From Desulfovibrio sp. (GTDB lineage Bacteria; Desulfobacterota; Desulfovibrionia; Desulfovibrionales; Desulfovibrionaceae), in NCBI GenBank assembly GCA_031287575.1, contig JAITSV010000034.1, forward strand, positions 1 to 64,000: a stretch of 64,000 nucleotides of DNA, written 5' to 3'. The notes beneath the pieces were generated by a model that worked only from the letters and a program-made list of their open reading frames with translations, did not search any database and had not been told where the DNA came from. Below, piece after piece: positions 8,863 to 17,129 of the stretch. A program made the translations under genes and the position numbers. Each line of letters begins with the position of its first letter. Position 1 is the first letter of the stretch.

Positions 8863-10881
8863 GTGACCACCTTCATCCTGCTGGATGGACCAGACGCCCC
8901 GCCCCGCCCGCAACCGGCATCCGACGGCCTGCCCCCGGTGGTGGCCCACTGGGCCCGGCGCAACGTGCCGTACGGTCACCTTTCGGTGCCCGCGCTGGTG
9001 GAGGCGCACTTCACGGACATCCGGCGCGAGTACATCACCTGGGCGCACGAGGCCGGGCTGACCCGACCGGCGCGCTCCACCCGCAACCTGCGGGAACTGC
9101 TGGCCGTGGGCGACACCTTCTCGCACTGGTGGTTCACCACGCTGGCCGAAAAGCATCCGAAAATCTGTCGCAATCTGTACGAAGTGACCAAGCTGCGGGC
9201 GCTGGAACTGGCCATCGAGGACACTCGCGCCAGCCATGTCTGCGTGGTCACCGACGACACGGTGCTGGCGGGCATCCTGTTGCGCTTCTGCGCGGCCACG
9301 GGCCGCCGGTTCGAGCTGCATCCGGCCAAGGCGGAAACCGGCAGCGAAGCAAACGCGCACGCCGCCGCCCCCTGCTCGGCCAGGCAACGCCTGGCCGCCC
9401 TGTACCATCGCCTGCCCGCCCCGGTGCAGGCCGTGGCGCGTCTTGGCGCGTGGCTGCTGCGCGAAAAGCGCCTGCTGCCCGCCGCGCCGGAGGCCACGGG
9501 CAAGGCCAGTCTGCCCGCGCACCCGCGCCCCGGCACCGTGGCCACTTACTTCCCCAACATCGACGTGCAGGTCGCCAAGCAGGGCCGCCTGCGCTCGCGC
9601 TACTGGGAAAGCCTGCACGACGCGCTGGACCCGCAACAGGGCGGCGTGCACGGGGTGACCTGGCTGTTCATCTTCGAGCCCACGCCGCACTATTCGCTGG
9701 CCGACGCCATCCGCCTGCGCGACGCATTCCGCGCCCGCAAGCAGGACGGCGTCGCCTTTCATTTCATCGAGGAATTCCTGACCCCGGCCACCATCGCCCG
9801 CGAAGTGCTGCACTACTGCCGCATGGCCTTCCGCGCCGCACGCCTGACCCGCCATGTGGCCGGGCAGTGCCGCCTGCCCGGTTCGCGCATGGATTTCTGG
9901 CCGTACATGGAGCGCAACTGGGCGGAATCCACGCGCGGCTGGCTGGGCCTGCAACGCCGCCTGATGCGCGCCGCCTTCCGCCGCTACGCGGCAGTCTGCG
10001 CGCCGCAGGAATGGACCATCTTTCCCATGGAAAACCACCCCTGGGAAAAGTCCCTTGCCCACGCCATGCACGAGGCGCGGCGCGGCCCGGTGTACGGCAC
10101 CCAGCATTCCACGGTGCGGCCCACCGACCTGCGTTACTACGAGGACGCCCGCGCCTTTGCCGAGCCGGACGCCGCCGCCACCCTGCCCGACCTGCTGTGC
10201 TGCAACGGCCAGGGCGCGCTGGGCCACATGCGCGACGCGGGCATGCCCGACGAACGGCTGGGCGAAATCGAGGCGCTGCGCTACCTGTACCTTGCCGATG
10301 CAGAGCAGGGGGCGGTGCCGGACACAGGTGCGGACGCTGCGCCCGCAACGCCAGCAACAACCGCCTCCGCGTCTTCCCCCGCCCCCGGCAAGCCCACCCT
10401 GCTCGTGGTCACCAGCTTTTTCATCGATGAAACGGACAACCAACTCGACGTGCTGGCCGAGGCCGCGCGGGCTGGCACGCTGGACAGGTACGACGTGGTG
10501 GTCAAGCCGCACCCCAACCTGCCCGTGGAGGGCCGCCTTGCCGCGCGCTTTCCCTCCGGCGGCGCGCCCCGCGTGGTGAACACCCCCGTGGCCCAGCTGC
10601 TTGTTCCCGGCCCCCATGGACTGGTGGTCTGGGCCGCCAACTCCACCACCGTGGCGCTGGAAGCCGCCTACCAGCGGCTGCCGCTCATCGTGCAGACCGC
10701 CGCCAACGACTTCAACATGTGTCCGCTGCTGGGCGTGCCCGGCACTGCCTTCGTGGCCACCGCCAGCGACCTCGCCGCCGCCCTGGCCCACCCCGCACCG
10801 CCCGACCTGCCCCCCGGCTTCCTGGCCCTGGATCGCGGGTTGCCCCGCTGGCGGCGGTTGCTGGGGATACCTGAACAGTAA
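8863..10881 (+). CDS. Large surface-carbohydrate biosynthesis protein, unknown activity
   Basis: Predicted 672-aa cytoplasmic protein starting at GTG 8863, supported by AAAGGAGCCTTC. I do not recognise a catalytic motif with certainty. The layout (N-terminal domain with VTDDTVLAGILL, a central FIFEPTPHYSLADAIRLRDA region, PMENHPWEKSLAHAMHE, then a C-terminal VVKPHPNLPVEGRL and a SMCPLLG-like end) resembles the large O-antigen-cluster proteins of the LIC13510 type and capsule glycosyltransferases with a GT-B C-terminal half. KPHPN and the following NTPVAQLL and WAANSTTVALEA are typical of the nucleotide-binding half of such enzymes. About residues 485-510 are a low-complexity Ala/Thr/Ser/Pro linker. 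A glycosyltransferase role is inferred. Confidence 0.6.
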   Translation: MTTFILLDGPDAPPRPQPASDGLPPVVAHWARRNVPYGHLSVPALVEAHFTDIRREYITWAHEAGLTRPARSTRNLRELLAVGDTFSHWWFTTLAEKHPKICRNLYEVTKLRALELAIEDTRASHVCVVTDDTVLAGILLRFCAATGRRFELHPAKAETGSEANAHAAAPCSARQRLAALYHRLPAPVQAVARLGAWLLREKRLLPAAPEATGKASLPAHPRPGTVATYFPNIDVQVAKQGRLRSRYWESLHDALDPQQGGVHGVTWLFIFEPTPHYSLADAIRLRDAFRARKQDGVAFHFIEEFLTPATIAREVLHYCRMAFRAARLTRHVAGQCRLPGSRMDFWPYMERNWAESTRGWLGLQRRLMRAAFRRYAAVCAPQEWTIFPMENHPWEKSLAHAMHEARRGPVYGTQHSTVRPTDLRYYEDARAFAEPDAAATLPDLLCCNGQGALGHMRDAGMPDERLGEIEALRYLYLADAEQGAVPDTGADAAPATPATTASASSPAPGKPTLLVVTSFFIDETDNQLDVLAEAARAGTLDRYDVVVKPHPNLPVEGRLAARFPSGGAPRVVNTPVAQLLVPGPHGLVVWAANSTTVALEAAYQRLPLIVQTAANDFNMCPLLGVPGTAFVATASDLAAALAHPAPPDLPPGFLALDRGLPRWRRLLGIPEQ

Positions 10882-10888
10882 GAACAAC

Positions 10889-10950
10889 GGGGGAAGGGAC
10901 CCTTTGAAAAGGGTCTCCTTCCCCCGTACCCCCATCCTCCCAAACTTTTT
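10889..10950. repeat. Dispersed hairpin repeat, forward copy
   Basis: Arms GGGGGAAGGGACCCTTT and AAAGGGTCTCCTTCCCCC fold around a short loop, followed by CCCCATCCTCCCAAACTTTT. It starts shortly after the stop of the 672-aa gene and may be its terminator. It faces the inverted copy at 11016-11099. Confidence 0.7.
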
Positions 10951-11015
10951 ACATGGGTACGGGGCCGATGCCGTGTTTCGCGCGTCTTCCCCGCCATTAC
11001 CGGCACCAAAACCCA

Positions 11016-11099
11016 ATTGAAAAGTTTTGGAGGATAGGGGATGGGGTCCGGGGAAGGGGAAAGGGACCTTTTCCAAAAGGTCCCTTTCCCCTTCCCCGG
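11016..11099. repeat. Dispersed hairpin repeat, inverted copy
   Basis: Starts GAAAAGTTTTGGAGGATAGG and continues into arms GGGGAAGGGGAAAGGGACC and GGTCCCTTTCCCCTTCCCC. Together with 10889-10950 it forms a larger inverted pair about 65 bases apart. The stem ends 36 bases before the aminotransferase start. Confidence 0.7.
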
Positions 11100-11134
11100 T
11101 TACCTCTCATCTCCCCCTCCCAAGGAGCCTGCAT

Positions 11135-12451
11135 ATGCTCGCAGCCATCACCCGCAAGCTGAAGGAACTGACCCGCATGCTGGGCACGCGGCCCTACTAC
11201 GGGTTCGTGACCGGGCACGGCTATCTGACGGAGGCGCAGGTGGCCGAGGTGCGGCGCGTGCTGGAATCCCCCACGCAGGCGGCGGGCACGGTGGCGGAGT
11301 ACGAACGGCGCTTCGCGGCGGTGGTGGGCGACGGGCGCGGACTGGCCACGGCGGGCGGTCGCATGGCCCTGTTCGCCACGTTGCGAGCGCTGGGCGTGGG
11401 TGCCGGACACGAGGTGATCCTGCCCGCGTTCACCTGCTCCGTGGTGGCCAGCGCGGTGCTGCGCACGGGCGCGACCCCGGTGTTCACCAACGTGGACCCG
11501 GCCACCTTCGGCACGGACCCGGACGCGGCGGCGAAAGCCATCACCCCGAAGACGCGGGCCATCATCGCGCAACACAGCTTCGGCATTCCCTGCCGGGTGG
11601 GTGAACTGCGCGCGCTGGCCGACGGCTGCGGCGCGGCGCTGATCGAGGACTGCGCGCTGACCGTGGGTTCCACGCGCGACGGCGCGACCGTGGGCAACAC
11701 CGGGGACGCGGCGTTCTTTTCCACGGACCATTCCAAGCCCATGAACACGGTGGTGGGCGGATTCTTCTACACCCGCGACGCGGGGCTGTACGACGCGGTG
11801 GCGGCCCAGTTGAACAATGCGCCAACCCTGCCGGAAGCCCAGCAGCGGCGGCTGTTCGGCCAGTTCCTGCTGGAGCGGCGGCTGGCCCGGCCCGCCAGCT
11901 ACGGCCTGTATCAGCTGGCCATGCTGGGCAAGTCGGTGCTGCGGCGGCTGTCCGACCCCGGCATGACCTTTCTGGACGACGACTACGTGGTGGAGCGCAC
12001 GGGCGCGTACGCCTACCCGGCGCGCCTGCCCGCCGTGCTGGCGCGCATCGGGCTGTTCGAACTGGACCGCTGGCCCGCCGAGGCCACCCGACGCGAGGCG
12101 CTGCTGCAACGCTACCTCACCGCCGCCTATGGTACGCCGCTGGCCGCGCACCTGCCCGCCGCCTATGCCGACCCGGCGCTACGCATCGTGGCGCACCGGC
12201 TGGCCTTCACCCATCCCAGGGCGGACCAGTTGAAGGCGCTGATGGATGCGCGGGTGCACACCGCATGGACGTGGTTCATGGACCCCATCGTGGGCGCGCG
12301 GGCGGGGCTGGCCTCGCTGGGCTATGCCGCCGGGGCCTGCCCGGTGTCGGAAAAGGTGGGCACGCAGGTGCTGAACTGGCCGTGCGTGGTGGAGCAGGGC
12401 GCGGAAGGCCCGCTGCTGGAGTTTTTCGCTCAGGTGGCCAAACAGGCATAG
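11135..12451 (+). CDS. DegT/DnrJ/EryC1-type PLP aminotransferase
   Basis: Predicted 438-aa fold-type I PLP enzyme acting on keto-sugars. Family landmarks are GRMALFATLRALGVGAGHEV, ILPAFTCSVVASAVLRTGATPV, ALIEDCALTVGS (PLP-ring Asp) and STDHSKPMNT, where Lys near residue 201 would bind PLP. The GEGG that normally follows this Lys is replaced by VVGGFF, so it is a divergent member. ATG 11135 follows CAAGGAGCC. The C-terminal region has an unusual FMDPIVGAR block and is longer than in most sugar aminotransferases. It stands just before the CDP-hexose genes. Its sugar substrate is unknown. Confidence 0.75.
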   Translation: MLAAITRKLKELTRMLGTRPYYGFVTGHGYLTEAQVAEVRRVLESPTQAAGTVAEYERRFAAVVGDGRGLATAGGRMALFATLRALGVGAGHEVILPAFTCSVVASAVLRTGATPVFTNVDPATFGTDPDAAAKAITPKTRAIIAQHSFGIPCRVGELRALADGCGAALIEDCALTVGSTRDGATVGNTGDAAFFSTDHSKPMNTVVGGFFYTRDAGLYDAVAAQLNNAPTLPEAQQRRLFGQFLLERRLARPASYGLYQLAMLGKSVLRRLSDPGMTFLDDDYVVERTGAYAYPARLPAVLARIGLFELDRWPAEATRREALLQRYLTAAYGTPLAAHLPAAYADPALRIVAHRLAFTHPRADQLKALMDARVHTAWTWFMDPIVGARAGLASLGYAAGACPVSEKVGTQVLNWPCVVEQGAEGPLLEFFAQVAKQA

Positions 12452-12865
12452 GCTCATCGACACGGGCGCGGAACACCCCCGGGCGAACACCGCGCACCCC
12501 TCCGCAATTCCCCGCCCCCCGCGAAAATCACGTGCCGCACCTATGGACAAGCGTCACGCGCAAGCGTATCTAGCACGCCACGTAGAAGGGCCGGAAATTC
12601 CGGCGGAAACGCGGCGCGCCAGTGCGCCGTGCCGCCCCCGGAATATCGGCCAGCCACCAGCGCGCGGAACGGAGGTTCCGCACGTCATCATGACGCCACC
12701 GCACCCATCCCATCCCGTACATCCGAACGGCAACGCAGCCGCATTCCACGGTTTTTCCTGTCCGCACCGCGTGGGCCGCGCATGCCGCATGCACCACGCG
12801 ACCCGGCGCACCCCGGCCCCGGCGACATCACCCACATCCGTCCGGGCGCGCAGGGGGGCAGGCCG

Positions 12866-12894
12866 TTCCGCAACGCCGCGCGTTCTGCTATACT
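12866..12894 (+). promoter_or_regulatory. Candidate extended -10 promoter for the CDP-hexose genes
   Basis: TGCTATACT (12886-12894) is an extended -10, with a weak -35 TTCCGC at 12866-12871 and a 17-base spacer. The rfbF start is 44 bases downstream. The remaining gap 12452-12865 contains an interrupted GGCCGGAAATTCCGGC palindrome near 12590, and no gene that I can support. Confidence 0.45.
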
Positions 12895-12937
12895 CATCCG
12901 GACGACGACAGCACATTACCCCATCACGAGGTATCGC

Positions 12938-13720
12938 ATGAAGGTCATCATCATGTGCGGGGGCAAGGGCACCCGCCTGCGCGAAGAAACCGAATTCAAG
13001 CCGAAGCCCATGGTCGAGATCGGCGGCCGCCCGGTGCTGTGGCACATCATGAGCATCTACGCCCGCCACGGCCACAAGGATTTCATCCTGCCGCTGGGCT
13101 ACAAGGGCGAGGTGATCAAGCAGTATTTCCACGATTACCGTATCCGCAACACCGACTTCACCGTGGACCTCGCCACCGGCGCCATGACCACCCACGAGTG
13201 CAACAGCTGCACCGACTGGAAGGTGACCCTGTGCGATACCGGGCAGGAAACCCTGAAGGGCGCGCGCATCAAGCGGGTGGCCCAGCACATCGACACCGAC
13301 CGCTTCATGGTCACCTACGGTGACGGCGTGTCGGACATCGACATCGACAAGCTGGTGGAGTTCCACAAGAAGTCGGGCAAGATCGGCACCTTCACCGGCG
13401 TGCGCATGCCCTCGCGCTTTGGCGCGGTGCAGACCGACGCGGACGGTAACATCCTGTCCTGGCAGGAAAAGCCGGTGCTGAACGAATACATCAACTGCGG
13501 CTTTTTCGTGTTCAAGCGCGAATTCCTCGACTACCTGGACGAGGACGAATCGTGCGACCTGGAAAAGCAGCCGCTGGAACGCCTGGCCGCCGACGGCCAG
13601 CTGTCCATGTACCCCCACGAAGGCTTCTGGGAATGCATGGACACCCTGCGCGACTGGCAGAAGCTGAACGCCATGTGGGACAAGGGCAGTGCGCCCTGGG
13701 CCAAGGGATTTAAGATTTAG
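12938..13720 (+). CDS. rfbF: Glucose-1-phosphate cytidylyltransferase
   Basis: Makes CDP-glucose from glucose-1-phosphate and CTP, the entry step to CDP-6-deoxyhexoses. The 260-aa length is standard. The nucleotide-binding start IIMCGGKGTRLREETEFKPK is intact, followed by PMVEIGGRPVLWHIM. VTYGDGVSDIDI carries the metal-binding Asp, and FTGVRMPSRFGAV and NCGFFVF are family hallmarks. The ending GFWECMDTLRDWQKLNAMW is characteristic of RfbF. ATG 12938 is 44 bases below a good -10 element. rfbG follows after a repeat. Confidence 0.95.
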   Translation: MKVIIMCGGKGTRLREETEFKPKPMVEIGGRPVLWHIMSIYARHGHKDFILPLGYKGEVIKQYFHDYRIRNTDFTVDLATGAMTTHECNSCTDWKVTLCDTGQETLKGARIKRVAQHIDTDRFMVTYGDGVSDIDIDKLVEFHKKSGKIGTFTGVRMPSRFGAVQTDADGNILSWQEKPVLNEYINCGFFVFKREFLDYLDEDESCDLEKQPLERLAADGQLSMYPHEGFWECMDTLRDWQKLNAMWDKGSAPWAKGFKI

Positions 13721-13734
13721 ACTCCGCTGAAAAA

Positions 13735-13861
13735 GCGAACCGGGGAGGGGACCCTTTAAAAAGGGGCTCCCTCCCCGTACCCCGCGCTGCTGTCCTCATC
13801 CGTAATGCTCGAAGACTCGCATAACGGCTGAGGCTCCCCCCTAAATTTTTCATTGCGGGGG
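13735..13861. repeat. Dispersed hairpin plus loop module
   Basis: Stem GGGGAGGGGACCCTTT / AAAGGGGCTCCCTCCCC at 13741-13776 is followed by a loop-module variant at 13784-13832 (CATCCGTAATGCTCGAAGAC, ATAACGGCTG) and by a tail CCCCCTAAATTTTTCATTG. Unlike other copies, the module lies beside the stem instead of inside it. It fills most of the rfbF-rfbG gap. Confidence 0.65.
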
Positions 13862-13944
13862 TGCTGGGGGCTATGCCCCCAGCCCGCCGGAGGCGCATAA
13901 AAAGCCTCTCACCGCCCTCCCCGTCGAGAATACGGAGACATACA

Positions 13945-15054
13945 ATGTTTGCAGATGCCTATCGCGGCCGCAAGGTGCTGGTCACCGGCCATACCGGATT
14001 CAAGGGGTCGTGGCTGACCGCGTGGTTGTTGCAGCTTGGCGCGGAAGTGGCCGGGCTGTCGGTGGACGTGCCCACCAGCCCCGCAAATTTCGACGAGTTG
14101 GGCCTGGGCGCCCGCATCACGGACATCCGCGCCGACATCCGCGACCGCGCGGCGGTGTGCAAGGCCGTGGCCGACTTCGCGCCCGAGGTGGTCTTTCACC
14201 TGGCGGCGCAGGCCCTGGTGCGCAAGTCGTACGACGACCCGGCGGCCACCATAGAAGCCAACGCCATGGGCACCCTGAACATCCTGGAGGCGGTGCGCTG
14301 CGCGCCTTCGGTGCAGGCCGTGGTGTGCATCACCTCGGACAAGTGCTACCGCAACGATGAGTGGGTGTGGGGCTACCGCGAAACCGACCACCTGGGCGGC
14401 GAGGACCCGTACTCCGCGTCCAAGGGCTGCGCAGAGATCATCGCGCACTCGTACTTTCGCTCGTTCTTCAAGAACGGCGTGCGCTGCGCCACCACCCGCG
14501 CGGGCAACGTCATCGGCGGCGGCGACTGGGCGGCGGACCGCATCGTGCCCGACTGCGCGCGCGCATGGGCCGCAGGCAAGGCCGTGCAGATCCGCAGCCC
14601 GTGGGCCACGCGCCCTTGGCAGCACGTGCTGGAACCCCTTTCCGGCTACCTGTGGCTGGGCGCGAAGCTGCTGCTGAACGAGCAGGGCCCCTTCCCCCTT
14701 TCGGGCGAGGCCTACAACTTCGGCCCGGCGGCGGACGTGAACAACAACGTGGCCGAGGTGGTGGACGCCCTGGCCCCGTACTGGCCCGGATTCGCCAGCG
14801 AAATGGACCGCGCCGGGCAGGCGGGCATGAAGGAATGCACCCTGCTCAAGCTGTGCTGCGACAAGTCGCTGGCGTACCTTGGCTGGCAGGCCACGCTGAA
14901 CTTCGCCGAAACCATCCGCTTCACGGCGGAATGGTACCGCGCGTTCCACGCGCCTGCCGGTGCGGAGCGTCCGGACATGTACGCCTTCACCATGAACCAG
15001 ATCGCGGAATATTCCGACAAGGCCGCCGCCAAGGGCCTTGCCTGGGCGAACTAG
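13945..15054 (+). CDS. rfbG: CDP-glucose 4,6-dehydratase
   Basis: Converts CDP-glucose to CDP-4-keto-6-deoxyglucose. It is a 369-aa extended SDR. The start KVLVTGHTGFKGSWLTAWL is the diagnostic RfbG version of the TGxxGFxG motif. HLAAQALVRKSY, CITSDKCYRNDEW and DPYSASKGCAEI (YxxxK = YSASK) complete the active site. TRAGNVIGGGDWAADRIVPD is family-specific. ATG 13945 follows ACGGAGACATACA. The preferred start removes 28 in-frame residues that lie in repeat DNA. The cupin gene begins 23 bases after the stop. Confidence 0.95.
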   Translation: MFADAYRGRKVLVTGHTGFKGSWLTAWLLQLGAEVAGLSVDVPTSPANFDELGLGARITDIRADIRDRAAVCKAVADFAPEVVFHLAAQALVRKSYDDPAATIEANAMGTLNILEAVRCAPSVQAVVCITSDKCYRNDEWVWGYRETDHLGGEDPYSASKGCAEIIAHSYFRSFFKNGVRCATTRAGNVIGGGDWAADRIVPDCARAWAAGKAVQIRSPWATRPWQHVLEPLSGYLWLGAKLLLNEQGPFPLSGEAYNFGPAADVNNNVAEVVDALAPYWPGFASEMDRAGQAGMKECTLLKLCCDKSLAYLGWQATLNFAETIRFTAEWYRAFHAPAGAERPDMYAFTMNQIAEYSDKAAAKGLAWAN

Positions 15055-15077
15055 CCCGCCGCGCAAAGGATGCTGCC

Positions 15078-15527
15078 GTGAACGCCACGACCATCGACGG
15101 GGTGATGACGCAGGACCTGCGCGTCATTCCCACGGAAGGCGGCCCGGTGCTGCACATGCTGCGGCCCGATTCGCCCATGTTCACGAGTTTCGGCGAACTG
15201 TACTTCTCGGAAGTGGAGCCCGGCGCGGTGAAGGCGTGGAAGCGCCATACCCGCCAGACGCAGCACTTCGCGGTGCCCGTGGGGCGGATGAAGGTGGTCA
15301 TCCACGACAGCCGCCCCGGCTCGCCCACCTTCGGCGTGACGGAAGAATTCCTGCTGGGCAGGCCGGACGACTACCGGCTGCTGCGCATTCCGCCGCTGGT
15401 GTGGTACGGGTTCACGGCGGTGGGTGATACCCCGGCGCTGATCTGCAACTGCGCGGATATCCCGCACGACCCCACGGAAAGCGAACGCGCCCCCAGGGAT
15501 ACGCCGGAGATTCCGTACCGCTGGTAG
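15078..15527 (+). CDS. RmlC-like sugar epimerase (cupin)
   Basis: Predicted 149-aa member of the dTDP-4-dehydrorhamnose 3,5-epimerase family. Landmarks are the strand GELYFSEVEPGAVKAWKRH, the KRHTRQTQHFAV segment (candidate base His), PPLVWYGFTAVGD (equivalent to the WHGF region of RmlC) and the ending DTPEIPYRW. It is shorter than RmlC (about 180 aa) and may act as a 3- or 5-epimerase or isomerase. GTG 15078 is chosen because AAAGGATGCTGCC precedes it and upstream in-frame sequence is rfbG shadow. Position after rfbG suggests it acts on CDP-4-keto-6-deoxyglucose. Confidence 0.8.
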   Translation: MNATTIDGVMTQDLRVIPTEGGPVLHMLRPDSPMFTSFGELYFSEVEPGAVKAWKRHTRQTQHFAVPVGRMKVVIHDSRPGSPTFGVTEEFLLGRPDDYRLLRIPPLVWYGFTAVGDTPALICNCADIPHDPTESERAPRDTPEIPYRW

Positions 15528-15540
15528 GTCGGCGGGCAGC

Positions 15541-15566
15541 GGGGATGGCTACCGCAGGCCATCCCC
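15541..15566 (+). terminator. Hairpin after the cupin gene
   Basis: GGGGATGGC (15541-15549) pairs with GCCATCCCC (15558-15566) around an 8-base loop, 13 bases after the stop. There is no T-run, so it may only stabilise or attenuate the transcript. A similar hairpin occurs between glnH and glnP. Confidence 0.4.
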
Positions 15567-15700
15567 CGCACCGGCCACGCACAAGTACCAATCCGGCCCC
15601 GTGGAGGTCCACACGGCCACCACGGGGCCTACCCGAATTTCCCGTTCACAACCTGCCTCGCGGCGCCCCCGCGTCCGCGCCAACACCAGAGCGACACGCC

Positions 15701-16834
15701 ATGACCACCCCCGCCTTGCGTCTTTCCCGGTCCATCGTGGGCCAGGCCGAAGCCGACGCCGTCAGCCGCGTCATCCTCGAGGACGGCTACCTCGGCATGG
15801 GCAACGAAGTGAAGCGCTTCGAAGAAGACATCGCCGCCTACCTCGGCGTGCCCGCGCGGAACGTGGTCACCGCCAACACCGGCACCGCCGCCCTGCACCT
15901 GGCCGTGCAGGCCGCCGTGCAGCCGGGCGCGGAAGTGCTGGTGCAGTCGCTGACCTTCGTGGCCTCGTTCCAGGCCATCAGCGGGGCCGGGGCCGTGCCC
16001 GTGGCCTGCGAGGCCCTGCCGGAAACCTGCACCATCGACCTTGCCGACGCAGAGCGCCGCCTGACCGGGCGCACCGCCGCCATCATGCCGGTGCACTATG
16101 CCAGCAACCCCGCCGGGCTGGACGCCGTGTACGCCTTTGCCCAAAAGCACGGCCTGCGCGTCATCGAGGACGCGGCCCACGCCTTCGGCTGCCTGCACGA
16201 TGGCCGCATGATCGGCACCTTCGGCGACATCGCCTGCTTCAGCTTCGACGGCATCAAGAACATCACCAGCGGCGAGGGCGGGTGCATCGTCACCGCCGAC
16301 CAGACCGTGGCCCAGCTGTGCCGCGACGCGCGCCTGCTGTCCGTGGCCAACGACACGGAAAAGCGCTTCTCGGGCCAGCGCAGCTGGGATTTCGACGTTA
16401 CCCGGCAGGGCTGGCGCTACCACATGAGCAACATCATGGCCGCCATAGGCCGCGTGCAACTGGCCCGCCTGCCCGGCGAATTCGCCCCGGCGCGGATGCG
16501 CCTGACCGCGCGCTACCGCCAGCGGCTTGCCGGTGCGCCGCATCTGGCCCTGCTGACCACGGACCCCCGCGACGTGGTGGTGCCGCACATCTTTCCGGTG
16601 CGCATCCTGGACGACAAAAAGCACCACGTGGTGGACGCGTTGCAGGCCAAGGGCATTCCCACCGGCATGCACTACAAGCCCAACCACCTGCTGACCTACT
16701 TCGGCGGCGGCGCGCAGTCCCTGCCCGTCACCGAGATGCTGGGCCGCCAGCTGACCACCCTGCCCCTGCACCCCGGCATGAGCGACGCCGACGTGGATCT
16801 GGTGTGCGATGCGCTGCTGGAGGCACTGGCGTAG
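15701..16834 (+). CDS. DegT/DnrJ/EryC1/StrS sugar aminotransferase
   Basis: Predicted 377-aa PLP-dependent aminotransferase that would aminate a 4-keto- or 3-keto-6-deoxyhexose nucleotide. It matches the family core: TANTGTAALHLAVQAAV, ALPETCTIDLADAE, VIEDAAHAFGC (PLP-ring Asp) and SFDGIKNITSGEGG, with the PLP Lys near residue 186. The presence of Lys rules out the RfbH-type 3-dehydrase, in which it is His. The ending HPGMSDADVDLV is typical. The preferred ATG 15701 drops a 52-residue Pro-rich extension. With rfbF, rfbG and the cupin it suggests a CDP-linked amino-dideoxyhexose. Confidence 0.9.
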   Translation: MTTPALRLSRSIVGQAEADAVSRVILEDGYLGMGNEVKRFEEDIAAYLGVPARNVVTANTGTAALHLAVQAAVQPGAEVLVQSLTFVASFQAISGAGAVPVACEALPETCTIDLADAERRLTGRTAAIMPVHYASNPAGLDAVYAFAQKHGLRVIEDAAHAFGCLHDGRMIGTFGDIACFSFDGIKNITSGEGGCIVTADQTVAQLCRDARLLSVANDTEKRFSGQRSWDFDVTRQGWRYHMSNIMAAIGRVQLARLPGEFAPARMRLTARYRQRLAGAPHLALLTTDPRDVVVPHIFPVRILDDKKHHVVDALQAKGIPTGMHYKPNHLLTYFGGGAQSLPVTEMLGRQLTTLPLHPGMSDADVDLVCDALLEALA

Positions 16835-16835
16835 G

Positions 16836-16980
16836 GGCTGTCTCTAAATTGTCTTTTCGCCCGTTGGCGTCGTCAAACTTCGCCTGCCATGTCGGTCGAA
16901 TACGAGAAGAGTATACTCCCTCATGGCAGGCTAGTTTTCCTTGCCAACGAACGAAAATCCTAATTTAGAAACAGCCCCTG
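16836..16980. repeat. MITE-like element with about 35-bp terminal inverted repeats
   Basis: GGGGCTGTCTCTAAATTG at the left end pairs with CTAATTTAGAAACAGCCCC at the right end. The arms continue inward with TTTTCGCCCGTTGG against CCAACGAACGAAAA. A second inner hairpin, GCCTGCCATG against CATGGCAGGC, surrounds TCGGTCGAATACGAGAAGAG. There is no ORF inside. The core matches 3621-3822 closely. It abuts the aminotransferase stop. The remaining gap to 17129 shows nothing else. Confidence 0.75.
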
Positions 16981-17129
16981 ATCGTTTTTTTGACGCCTCC
17001 GGCGGGCAGGGGACTATCGCTCCCTGCACCCCCATCCTTGTCTGCCTGCTTGTGGCTGGCAAACACAACTTCCGACAACTCTTCGGATAAGAGCCACTCC
17101 CCGGTTCCTTCCCCGAAAAACAAACTGCC

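Noticed and set aside
8593..11076. 827-aa minus-strand ORF opposite the surface-carbohydrate gene
   Set aside because: It mirrors the 672-aa gene, which has a GTG start with a good ribosome site. Its composition is shadow-like (many Gly, Arg, His, Gln).
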